A DNA stretch of 5,274 nucleotides from Pyrinomonadaceae bacterium (GTDB lineage: Bacteria; Acidobacteriota; Blastocatellia; Pyrinomonadales; Pyrinomonadaceae): contig JACCRA010000810.1 in the NCBI GenBank assembly GCA_013813825.1, positions 1-5,274 on the forward strand. The letters run 5' to 3'. Shown here one piece after another: positions 1-4,790 of the stretch. The notes beneath the pieces are model-generated. The model was not told the DNA's origin and ran no database searches. It saw nothing but the letters and a program-made list of their open reading frames with translations. The number at the start of each line of letters is the position of its first letter. The first letter of the stretch is position 1. The position numbers and the translations under genes were made by a program.

Positions 1-227
1 TCGCCCGCGCCAATGCCGCCCGCATTAAAAGTCTGAAAATCTACTTCGACGTGGGCGACGCCGACCGCTACGGCTTCGCCGCAGGCAACCAACAGCTTGA
101 CGCGATCCTGACCGCCGCCGGCATCCCACACGAATACCACTTCGCTCCCGGCGGCCACGGCTGGGCTTTTCTGGTTGACCGCAGCGAGCCGGCGCTGATG
201 TTCGTATGGAACACTCTGCGTCGCTAA
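1..227 (+). CDS. Putative esterase / alpha-beta hydrolase, C-terminal fragment
   Basis: This is the 3' end of a gene that begins before the window; its frame runs from base 3 and stops at TAA 225-227, giving 74 visible residues. The fragment contains a Phe-Asp-Val-Gly-Asp-Ala-Asp-Arg-Tyr-Gly stretch (fragment residues 15-24), then a helix with Asn-Gln-Gln-Leu, then Gly-Ile-Pro-His-Glu-Tyr and Pro-Gly-Gly-His-Gly-Trp (residues 49-54). This order matches the C-terminal part of the PF00756-type esterases (S-formylglutathione hydrolase, enterochelin esterase and relatives). There the Asp-rich stretch supplies the acid and the Gly-Gly-His the catalytic histidine (His52 of the fragment). The serine nucleophile lies upstream, outside the window. 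Substrate and cell location cannot be told. It runs convergently toward nfi, so it is not co-transcribed with it. Confidence 0.8.
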   Translation, partial: ARANAARIKSLKIYFDVGDADRYGFAAGNQQLDAILTAAGIPHEYHFAPGGHGWAFLVDRSEPALMFVWNTLRR

Positions 228-323
228 GGCAAGCGGGCAGGAAAGTAGTTCAGGCAACGGCCAGCGCGCAGCACTAGAAATGCCCTCGCCTCTTCAACCA
301 ACATGCATTGATCCCTTGAATTT

Positions 324-1019
324 TTACGAAGGCTGAATCTCGCCCCGTCTCAGGGCATTGACCAGCAGGTGCGCGCGTCGCGTCGGTTCCGGCTGGCGGT
401 AGCCGCCATCGCAGCGCAGCGTCAAATCAATCGCGCCCGCCAAGTCAATTAAGTGTCCCGGCGAGACGAAGATCGGTTGCACTTTGCTTTTCGTTCTGAG
501 CGCCGCGCCGATCTGCTCGCCGTTCTTCGGATCAATGAGCGGCTTCCACTCGCCGCGCCCCGTCGGCGGCTCTTCGTACTTGCCCACCAGCACCGACTTC
601 GCGCAGCCGAACGTCGGCCGATTGATCAGCAGCCCGACGTGCGACGCGATCCCGATGCGTCGCGGATGCGCGATGCCCTGCCCGTCGAACATCACAGCGT
701 CCGGCTCCGTCCGCAACTTCGCCCACCCCTCCAACACCGACGGTGTCTCCCGAAACGACAGCAGCCCCGGCACGTAAGGAAACTGAGTTTCACTGACGAC
801 GCCGACCTCTTCCACCACGTCAAGCGACGGCAGACGCAGCACCACGATCCCGGCATACACCACCGGCGAGAATTTATTGAAACTGATGTCCGCCCCCGCC
901 ACTGTCTCGATGGGACCAGAAAGCGGCGCGAGCCGCACCCGCTCGCGCAAACTCTTTTGCAGTTCCACCGCCTCGCGCGGCGTGAGCGTCCAATCGTGGA
1001 GTTTTTCAAAATGAGCCAT
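324..1019 (-). CDS. nfi: Endonuclease V (deoxyinosine 3'-endonuclease)
   Basis: This 231-residue protein is full length for endonuclease V, the Mg-dependent enzyme that nicks DNA at the second phosphodiester bond 3' of hypoxanthine and so starts repair of deaminated adenine in the cytoplasm. All family motifs are present in order: Val-Ala-Gly-Ala-Asp-Ile-Ser (catalytic Asp44), Pro-Tyr-Val-Pro-Gly-Leu-Leu-Ser-Phe-Arg-Glu (wedge Tyr82, catalytic Glu91), Asp-Gly-Gln-Gly-Ile-Ala-His-Pro-Arg-Arg (catalytic Asp112), a conserved Lys141, Ser-Pro-Gly-His (186-189) and the C-terminal Arg-Arg-Ala-His (His217). These correspond by family knowledge to Asp35, Glu89, Asp110 and His214 of the E. coli enzyme. 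The start is fixed by an in-frame TAA three codons upstream (1026-1028). No good Shine-Dalgarno sequence is seen. It lies 68 bases downstream of nadB on the same strand and probably shares its transcript. Nothing in it looks broken. Confidence 0.96.
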   Translation of the reverse strand: MAHFEKLHDWTLTPREAVELQKSLRERVRLAPLSGPIETVAGADISFNKFSPVVYAGIVVLRLPSLDVVEEVGVVSETQFPYVPGLLSFRETPSVLEGWAKLRTEPDAVMFDGQGIAHPRRIGIASHVGLLINRPTFGCAKSVLVGKYEEPPTGRGEWKPLIDPKNGEQIGAALRTKSKVQPIFVSPGHLIDLAGAIDLTLRCDGGYRQPEPTRRAHLLVNALRRGEIQPS

Positions 1020-1087
1020 GATGTTTTAAAGCCACTCTCTTTTCTTCGCGGCTCCGGCTGCGGGGAAGAGTCCCGCATAAATATCGC

Positions 1088-2707
1088 TCAAGTCAGAGCC
1101 GGCGATTCCGCGCTCTCGAAATCAACCGTCTCGCTTCCGCTTATTTCCGCGCCTTCACGTTGGATCGAATGCACGCGCCAATTAGTGTCATCAGTCTTCG
1201 GGAAATCGACGCGGTGGTGCGCGCCGCGAGATTCTTCGCGCCAGAGGGCGGCGCGGGCGATGAGCGTGGCGACGGTCAGGAAGTTGCGCGAAGGCGCGCG
1301 CAACTTCGCCCCCGCGATCTGGTCGAACTCGCGCAGGGCGCGTTCGAGTGATTGCCGCGAGCGCAGGATGCCGACCCGCTCCCACATCAAGCGGCGGACG
1401 CGCTTGCGGACGGCGAGCACGATCTCGCCGCTGGCGGTTGTCTCTTCGTCATCAGTGACACTCGCCACCGCCGCTACTGCTGCTGGCGTCGTGCCTCCTG
1501 TTGCGCGCGGCTGCCGGGCGGCATCCGCGACAATTGCGCGGCCCGCCCGCGCGCCGAAGACCAAGCCTTCGAGCAGAGAGTTCGACGCCAGCCGGTTCGC
1601 GCCGTGAACGCCGGTGCAAGCGACTTCGCCGGCGGCATAGAGTCCCGGCAGGGTGGTGCGCCCGTCGAGGTCGGTGCGGACGCCGCCCATGATGTAGTGC
1701 GCGGCGGGCGAGACGGGGACGGGTTCGCGCGTGATGTCGAGGCCGTAACGCAAACAGGTGTCGTAAATTTTGGGAAAGCGACGGCGCAGGTATCTGGCAG
1801 CAAGCGCGGTCATGTCGAGGTAAACGGTGCGCGTCGCGGTGCGCTCCATCTCGGCGACGATGGAGCGGCTGACAATGTCGCGCGGCGCGAGTTCCGCCCG
1901 TTCGTGATAACGCGGCATGAAGCGCCGCCCGTCTTCGTTGCGAAGCACGCCACCCTCGCCGCGCATCGCCTCGGACAACAGAAAGCGCGGCGCATCCGCG
2001 ACGTTCAAGGCCGTCGGGTGAAATTGCACGAACTCCATGTCGGCCAGTTCCGCCCCTGCCCCGTAAGCCATCGCCATCCCGTCGCCCGTCGCCACCGCCG
2101 GGTTCGTCGTGTGCAAATAAAGTTGCCCAGTCCCGCCCGAAGCCAGCACCACAGCCCACGCGCGCAACTCGCGCCGCGCGCGCACCAGCGGATCGAGATA
2201 GAGCACGCCTCGACAATGCCCGTCTTCGACGAGCAGACGCTCGGTCGCCGCATGTGTCACAAACTGAATTCGCACCTGCTGCCCGGAGCGCGCCAGCAGC
2301 GACCGCACGATCTCGTGCCCCGTTGCATCGCCGCCCGCGTGCAGAATGCGCCGCCGCGAGTGCGCCGCTTCCTGCGTGAACAGGAGTTCCCCGCCCTCCC
2401 GATCAAACTCCGCGCCCCACTCAATCAACTCTTGCATGTAGCGCCGCCCGTCTTCCACCAGCACGCGCACCGCCTCCTCATCGCACAACCCCGCGCCCGC
2501 GCTGAGCGTGTCGTCCTCATGCAACGAAACTTCATCGTCCTCGGAGAGCGCCACCGCCACGCCGCCCTGAGCGTACTCCGTATTCGACTCGCTCGCCCGC
2601 TCCTTCGTCAGCACCGTCACGCGCGCCCCCGCCGCCGCCAACTCCAAAGCCGCGCGCAGTCCCGCGATGCCGCTGCCGATCACGATAAAATCAGTTTCGA
2701 CTGTCAT
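1088..2707 (-). CDS. nadB: L-aspartate oxidase
   Basis: This 539-residue flavoprotein oxidises L-aspartate to iminoaspartate, using O2 or fumarate; NadA then makes quinolinate for NAD. NadA and NadC are not in the window. The N-terminus has the FAD-binding Gly-Ser-Gly-Ile-Ala-Gly (11-16) and the Ser-Asn-Thr-Glu-Tyr-Ala-Gln-Gly-Gly loop (41-49). Glu113, in Gln-Glu-Ala-Ala-His-Ser-Arg-Arg-Arg-Ile-Leu-His, matches the oxidase-diagnostic Glu121 of E. coli NadB and separates it from succinate dehydrogenase and fumarate reductase flavoproteins. Other active-site matches are His230 (Gln-Phe-His-Pro-Thr), Glu246, Arg276 (Ala-Pro-Arg-Asp-Ile-Val), His337 (Ala-Ala-His-Tyr) and Arg372 (Ala-Asn-Arg-Leu-Ala-Ser-Asn-Ser). 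The C-terminal helical domain ends with Glu-Glu-Ser-Arg-Gly-Ala-His. Residues about 398-428 form an Ala/Thr-rich, acidic, probably disordered linker before that domain. An in-frame TGA at 2714-2716 makes the ATG at 2707 the only sensible start. No Shine-Dalgarno sequence is evident. Confidence 0.97.
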   Translation of the reverse strand: MTVETDFIVIGSGIAGLRAALELAAAGARVTVLTKERASESNTEYAQGGVAVALSEDDEVSLHEDDTLSAGAGLCDEEAVRVLVEDGRRYMQELIEWGAEFDREGGELLFTQEAAHSRRRILHAGGDATGHEIVRSLLARSGQQVRIQFVTHAATERLLVEDGHCRGVLYLDPLVRARRELRAWAVVLASGGTGQLYLHTTNPAVATGDGMAMAYGAGAELADMEFVQFHPTALNVADAPRFLLSEAMRGEGGVLRNEDGRRFMPRYHERAELAPRDIVSRSIVAEMERTATRTVYLDMTALAARYLRRRFPKIYDTCLRYGLDITREPVPVSPAAHYIMGGVRTDLDGRTTLPGLYAAGEVACTGVHGANRLASNSLLEGLVFGARAGRAIVADAARQPRATGGTTPAAVAAVASVTDDEETTASGEIVLAVRKRVRRLMWERVGILRSRQSLERALREFDQIAGAKLRAPSRNFLTVATLIARAALWREESRGAHHRVDFPKTDDTNWRVHSIQREGAEISGSETVDFESAESPALT

Positions 2708-2733
2708 CGTTATTCAGGAAGCCAACTCGCCGG

Positions 2734-2763
2734 ATTCTAACAAGCCCGACGCGAGAGCAACAA
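2734..2763 (-). promoter_or_regulatory. Candidate nadB promoter
   Basis: Read on the minus strand, TAGAAT (2739-2734) is a good -10 box (5 of 6 bases of TATAAT). TTGTTG (2763-2758) is a weak -35 box (3 of 6 bases) at 18-base spacing. Transcription would begin near 2727, leaving a leader of about 20 bases before the nadB ATG, with no Shine-Dalgarno sequence in it. The -35 box overlaps the left arm of the inverted repeat at 2755-2781. The call rests on sequence match and position only. Confidence 0.35.
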
Positions 2764-2781
2764 CGCGGAAAGTTGTTTCTC
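2755..2781. repeat. Imperfect inverted repeat over the nadB promoter
   Basis: The left arm GAGCAACAAC (2755-2764) and right arm GTTGTTTCTC (2772-2781) match as inverted repeats at 9 of 10 positions, with a 7-base centre GCGGAAA. The one mismatch is C2758 against T2778. It lies in the nadB/HTH divergent region and covers the predicted nadB -35 box, so it could be a repressor operator for nadB. No T-run follows on either strand, which argues against a terminator. I do not recognise it as a known NAD-regulator site. Confidence 0.4.
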
Positions 2782-2854
2782 ATGGCGAAAGCTGAAAGGT
2801 GTTGCCAACGTGCTCCTGATTGATGGTACGATCCTCTTGGCTAGGGCACAGTCC

Positions 2855-2870
2855 GTTTCACGTGTGAAAC
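2855..2870. promoter_or_regulatory. Probable operator: 7+7 perfect inverted repeat
   Basis: GTTTCAC and GTGAAAC are exact reverse complements separated by two bases (GT), giving the 16-base site GTTTCACGTGTGAAAC. It lies across the -35 box of the promoter for the HTH-peptidase/DUF4411 cassette. Because the first gene of that cassette carries an XRE-type helix-turn-helix, autorepression by its own product is the simplest reading. This is inferred from position and symmetry. The arms also match those of the chromosomal parS site, but with two extra central bases. Confidence 0.6.
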
Positions 2871-2885
2871 AAACGTCTGTATAAT
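2857..2885 (+). promoter_or_regulatory. Sigma-70-type promoter of the HTH-peptidase/DUF4411 cassette
   Basis: The -10 box is a perfect TATAAT (2880-2885). TTCACG (2857-2862) matches TTGACA at 4 of 6 bases with the ideal 17-base spacing. Transcription should begin near 2892, about 30 bases before the ATG at 2922. The -35 box is buried in the inverted repeat 2855-2870, so a protein bound there would block RNA polymerase. The short leader has no clear Shine-Dalgarno sequence. Confidence 0.65.
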
Positions 2886-2921
2886 ACGTGCAGCAGAATT
2901 TCCCAATTTGTCGCTAAAGTC

Positions 2922-4097
2922 ATGCCGCAGCCCAGAAACGAAGCCATCGTCAAACCGGAAATTCTCGTCTGGGCGCGAGAGGATGCGGGCTATCATCTGG
3001 AAGAAGCCGCGAAGAAAATCTCCATTACCCCCAAAAAACTTTTAGCTTGCGAGTCAGGTCAAGCTAGACTCACTATTAATCAACTTCGCGGACTGAGCAA
3101 TGTCTATAAACGCCCTTTGGCTTTTTTTTATCTTCCCACTCCTCCGAAAACTACCATAGACATAAAGGATTTTAGGCACTTCTCAGACGAAACAGACCAT
3201 AGCCTGTCGCCCGCTCTAAGATATGAAGTGCGGAAGGCTAAGTCTCGCCGTGAATTAGCCCTGAGCATGTATGAGGATTTAGAAATCACACCGGAGACAT
3301 TCAATTCGAGAACTTCACTCGATGAGAGCGTCGCGGTTGTAGGTCAACGAGTCAGGGATTTGCTTCAAATTAGTTTTGAGCGGCAAGTCAGAATTAAATC
3401 CGATTATGAAGCCTTACGCTTCTGGCGTGATGCAATTGAAGCTCGCGGCGTCCTTGTGTTTCAAGCGTCAATTAGCAAGCGAGAGATGCGAGGATTTTCG
3501 ATTTGGGACGCGCCCTTGCCCATCAGTGTAGTGAATACGAAAGACTCCCCGTATGGGCGGGTTTTCACGATGGTGCATGAGTTGACGCATCTGATGTTAC
3601 GGTCAGGCGGTTTATGCGACTTGGGCGAAAACAACATCGAAGTGTTCTGCAACGCCGTGGCCGGGGAAACGCTTGTTCCCTCTGAGTTTCTTCTGCAAGA
3701 AAGAATAATTCGAGATGATAGAACTAATCATATTTGGTCTGATGAGTCACTTTTAGCGATTGCGAATAGATACAGTGTCAGCCGCGTGGTAGTCCTTCGG
3801 CGCTTGCTAACTTTAGGCAAAACAACACAAGAATTTTACCGCCTTAAAACAGGTGAATGGAAAAAGGCTTTTGAACTGCACAACGCTAAAGAAAGCAGTT
3901 CGGGCGGCATCGTGCTGCCGCATGTTAAAGCGTTAAGTGTTGCAGGAAAGACGTTCGTTCGGTTAGTGCTGGACAGCTATCATCAGGAAAAGATTAGTTC
4001 CATCGATGCCGCTCAGTATCTAGGCGTTAAAGTGAAGTATTTGAGTGAGATTGAGAAAGCAGTAACTATTCCTTACCTCACAGGTGAAACTGCTTGA
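2922..4097 (+). CDS. XRE-type HTH and ImmA/IrrE-family zinc peptidase fusion (COG2856-like), predicted antitoxin/regulator
   Basis: This 391-residue cytoplasmic protein has an N-terminal helix-turn-helix of XRE type at about residues 12-66. It continues into the family signature Lys-Arg-Pro-Leu-Ala-Phe-Phe-Tyr-Leu-Pro (63-72). The middle has a zinc-peptidase core with His-Glu-Leu-Thr-His (219-223), giving ligands His219 and His223 and catalytic Glu220. The following Ile-Glu-Val-Phe-Cys-Asn-Ala-Val-Ala (239-247) offers Glu240 as third ligand, as in ImmA/IrrE (PF06114). The C-terminus, about 344-380, looks like a further small helix-turn-helix (Ile-Asp-Ala-Ala-Gln-Tyr-Leu-Gly-Val-Lys). Relatives cleave repressors: ImmA cuts ImmR, and IrrE cuts DdrO. 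The 4-base overlap with the downstream PIN-like gene suggests that this protein regulates that gene or its product. The peptidase target is unknown. The ATG at 2922 is the first start codon after the promoter. The DNA is more AT-rich than the flanking genes. Confidence 0.9.
   Translation: MPQPRNEAIVKPEILVWAREDAGYHLEEAAKKISITPKKLLACESGQARLTINQLRGLSNVYKRPLAFFYLPTPPKTTIDIKDFRHFSDETDHSLSPALRYEVRKAKSRRELALSMYEDLEITPETFNSRTSLDESVAVVGQRVRDLLQISFERQVRIKSDYEALRFWRDAIEARGVLVFQASISKREMRGFSIWDAPLPISVVNTKDSPYGRVFTMVHELTHLMLRSGGLCDLGENNIEVFCNAVAGETLVPSEFLLQERIIRDDRTNHIWSDESLLAIANRYSVSRVVVLRRLLTLGKTTQEFYRLKTGEWKKAFELHNAKESSSGGIVLPHVKALSVAGKTFVRLVLDSYHQEKISSIDAAQYLGVKVKYLSEIEKAVTIPYLTGETA
4082..4086 (+). promoter_or_regulatory. 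Ribosome binding site that sets the TTG start of the DUF4411 gene
   Basis: AGGTG lies 7 bases before the TTG at 4094-4096 and sits inside the last codons of the upstream gene. It supports TTG as the true start. The next in-frame methionine candidates would remove the Ile-Asp-Thr-Ser active-site strand. With the 4-base TTGA overlap it points to coupled translation. Confidence 0.65.
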
Positions 4098-4573
4098 AAT
4101 ACTGTATAGACACAAGCGGGCTAGCGCGCGCATGGCGAGACTTATATCCACCTAGTGTCTTTCCTTCTGTGTGGAAGGATATTGAACTTCTTGCTGACAA
4201 CGGTTCTTTAATTGCGCCGGATGAGGTCTTTGAAGAGCTAAAGCGCGGCGGGGATGATCTCTACGATTGGGCGTGTAAACGTCCTCATTTGTTCATCCCT
4301 CCTGACATTGATATTCAAAGCACTGTCAGTACAATCCTTGCTAATCCAGAACACGCTAAACTTCTTTTCACGAAGAACGCGACCAACTTAGTCATTGCCG
4401 ATCCGTTTGTTATTGCGACGGCGAAAGTTCATTTCTGTACTGTGGTGAGTGGCGAAAATTTTCAGCAAAGTGTAAGCCCGAACAAAACCAAAATCCCTAA
4501 TGTTTGCGCCGATTTGAATATACCTCACGTTTCCTTTCTAGAACTGATCAGAGAACTAGGCTGGGTTTACTGA
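4094..4573 (+). CDS. DUF4411 family PIN-like protein, predicted toxin nuclease
   Basis: This 159-residue protein matches the DUF4411 (PF14367) pattern throughout, and that family is related to PIN-domain nucleases. It starts with a hydrophobic strand ending in Ile-Asp-Thr-Ser (Asp6). It then has Ala-Pro-Asp-Glu-Val-Phe-Glu-Glu-Leu (41-49, acidic Glu44/Glu48) and Gly-Asp-Asp-Leu-Tyr-Asp-Trp. The Ile-Ala-Asp-Pro-Phe-Val-Ile-Ala-Thr-Ala helix (101-110) gives Asp103, and Val-Val-Ser-Gly-Glu gives Glu121. It ends with Lys-Ile-Pro-Asn-Val-Cys (133-138) and Leu-Gly-Trp. These acidic residues would bind the metal for RNA cleavage in a PIN fold. DUF4411 genes are commonly found directly after HTH-ImmA/IrrE genes and are predicted toxins; activity here is inferred. 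It starts on TTG overlapping the upstream TGA by four bases. No signal peptide or membrane segment is seen, and no convincing terminator follows. Confidence 0.85.
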   Translation: MKYCIDTSGLARAWRDLYPPSVFPSVWKDIELLADNGSLIAPDEVFEELKRGGDDLYDWACKRPHLFIPPDIDIQSTVSTILANPEHAKLLFTKNATNLVIADPFVIATAKVHFCTVVSGENFQQSVSPNKTKIPNVCADLNIPHVSFLELIRELGWVY

Positions 4574-4621
4574 AGTTCAGCCGCGCGCTATTAGGACGCT
4601 GCCCGGTGCTCACCTGCCGTT

Positions 4622-4650
4622 TTTACTTTGCCCTCCCCGCGCGCTAGAAT
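4622..4650 (+). promoter_or_regulatory. Candidate promoter for the M16 peptidase gene
   Basis: TTTACT (4622-4627, 4 of 6 bases of TTGACA) and TAGAAT (4645-4650, 5 of 6 of TATAAT) are separated by exactly 17 bases. A start near 4657 would give a leader of about 134 bases that contains the hairpin at 4719-4737. The intergenic position downstream of the DUF4411 gene supports an independent promoter. There is no other support. Confidence 0.45.
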
Positions 4651-4718
4651 GCGTTCATAGTTTCCACAGTTCCCCTTCAGAAACAATTGAATTTAATCGG
4701 GCCGACGACGGTGTGGTG

Positions 4719-4737
4719 CGGACGAGTGTTTCGTCCG
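4719..4737 (+). other. Short stem-loop in the leader of the M16 peptidase gene
   Basis: CGGACGA (4719-4725) and TCGTCCG (4731-4737) form a perfect 7-bp stem with a 5-base loop (GTGTT). No T-run follows it on the + strand, so it is not a standard intrinsic terminator. It ends about 40 bases before the ribosome binding site and could stabilise or tune the leader RNA, or be a chance structure in GC-rich DNA. Confidence 0.4.
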
Positions 4738-4776
4738 GTACTCTCCGTGCGGCCTTTAACACTCGCCACCGCTTTC

Positions 4777-4784
4777 GGAAGGAG
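4777..4784 (+). promoter_or_regulatory. Ribosome binding site of the M16 peptidase gene
   Basis: GGAAGGAG lies 6 bases before the ATG at 4791 and is the best Shine-Dalgarno sequence in the window. It selects ATG 4791 over the in-frame ATG at 4800, which would be 15 bases away. Confidence 0.8.
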
Positions 4785-4790
4785 CCTGAG

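Noticed and set aside
228..323. Expected bidirectional terminator between the convergent esterase and nfi genes
   Set aside because: I looked for a stem followed by a T-run on both strands and found none that pairs well. A short T-run near 320-325 lacks a stem.
453..1607. Long + strand open frame (384 codons) across nfi and the end of nadB
   Set aside because: It runs antisense to two genes with complete family motifs. Its translation is Arg/Pro/Ala-rich without recognisable domains. GC-rich third positions in the real genes explain the lack of stops.
1352..2740. Long + strand open frame (462 codons) antisense to nadB
   Set aside because: It is a shadow of nadB with an Arg/His/Ala-rich, low-complexity translation and no motif. 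The minus-strand protein is a clear full-length aspartate oxidase.
3461..3652. Minus-strand frame of 63 codons inside the HTH-peptidase gene
   Set aside because: It is opposite the conserved HELTH region of a well-supported gene and has no ribosome site or motif of its own.
4605..4626. Possible intrinsic terminator after the DUF4411 gene (GGTGCTCACC followed by TGCCG and TTTTT)
   Set aside because: The inverted repeat leaves a two-base loop, so only about three base pairs could form, and the T-run is separated from the stem. It is too weak to call.
2708..4790. CRISPR array, tRNA or transposon ends around the cassette
   Set aside because: No regularly spaced repeats, no cloverleaf-like segment and no terminal inverted repeats or target-site duplications were seen in either intergenic region.
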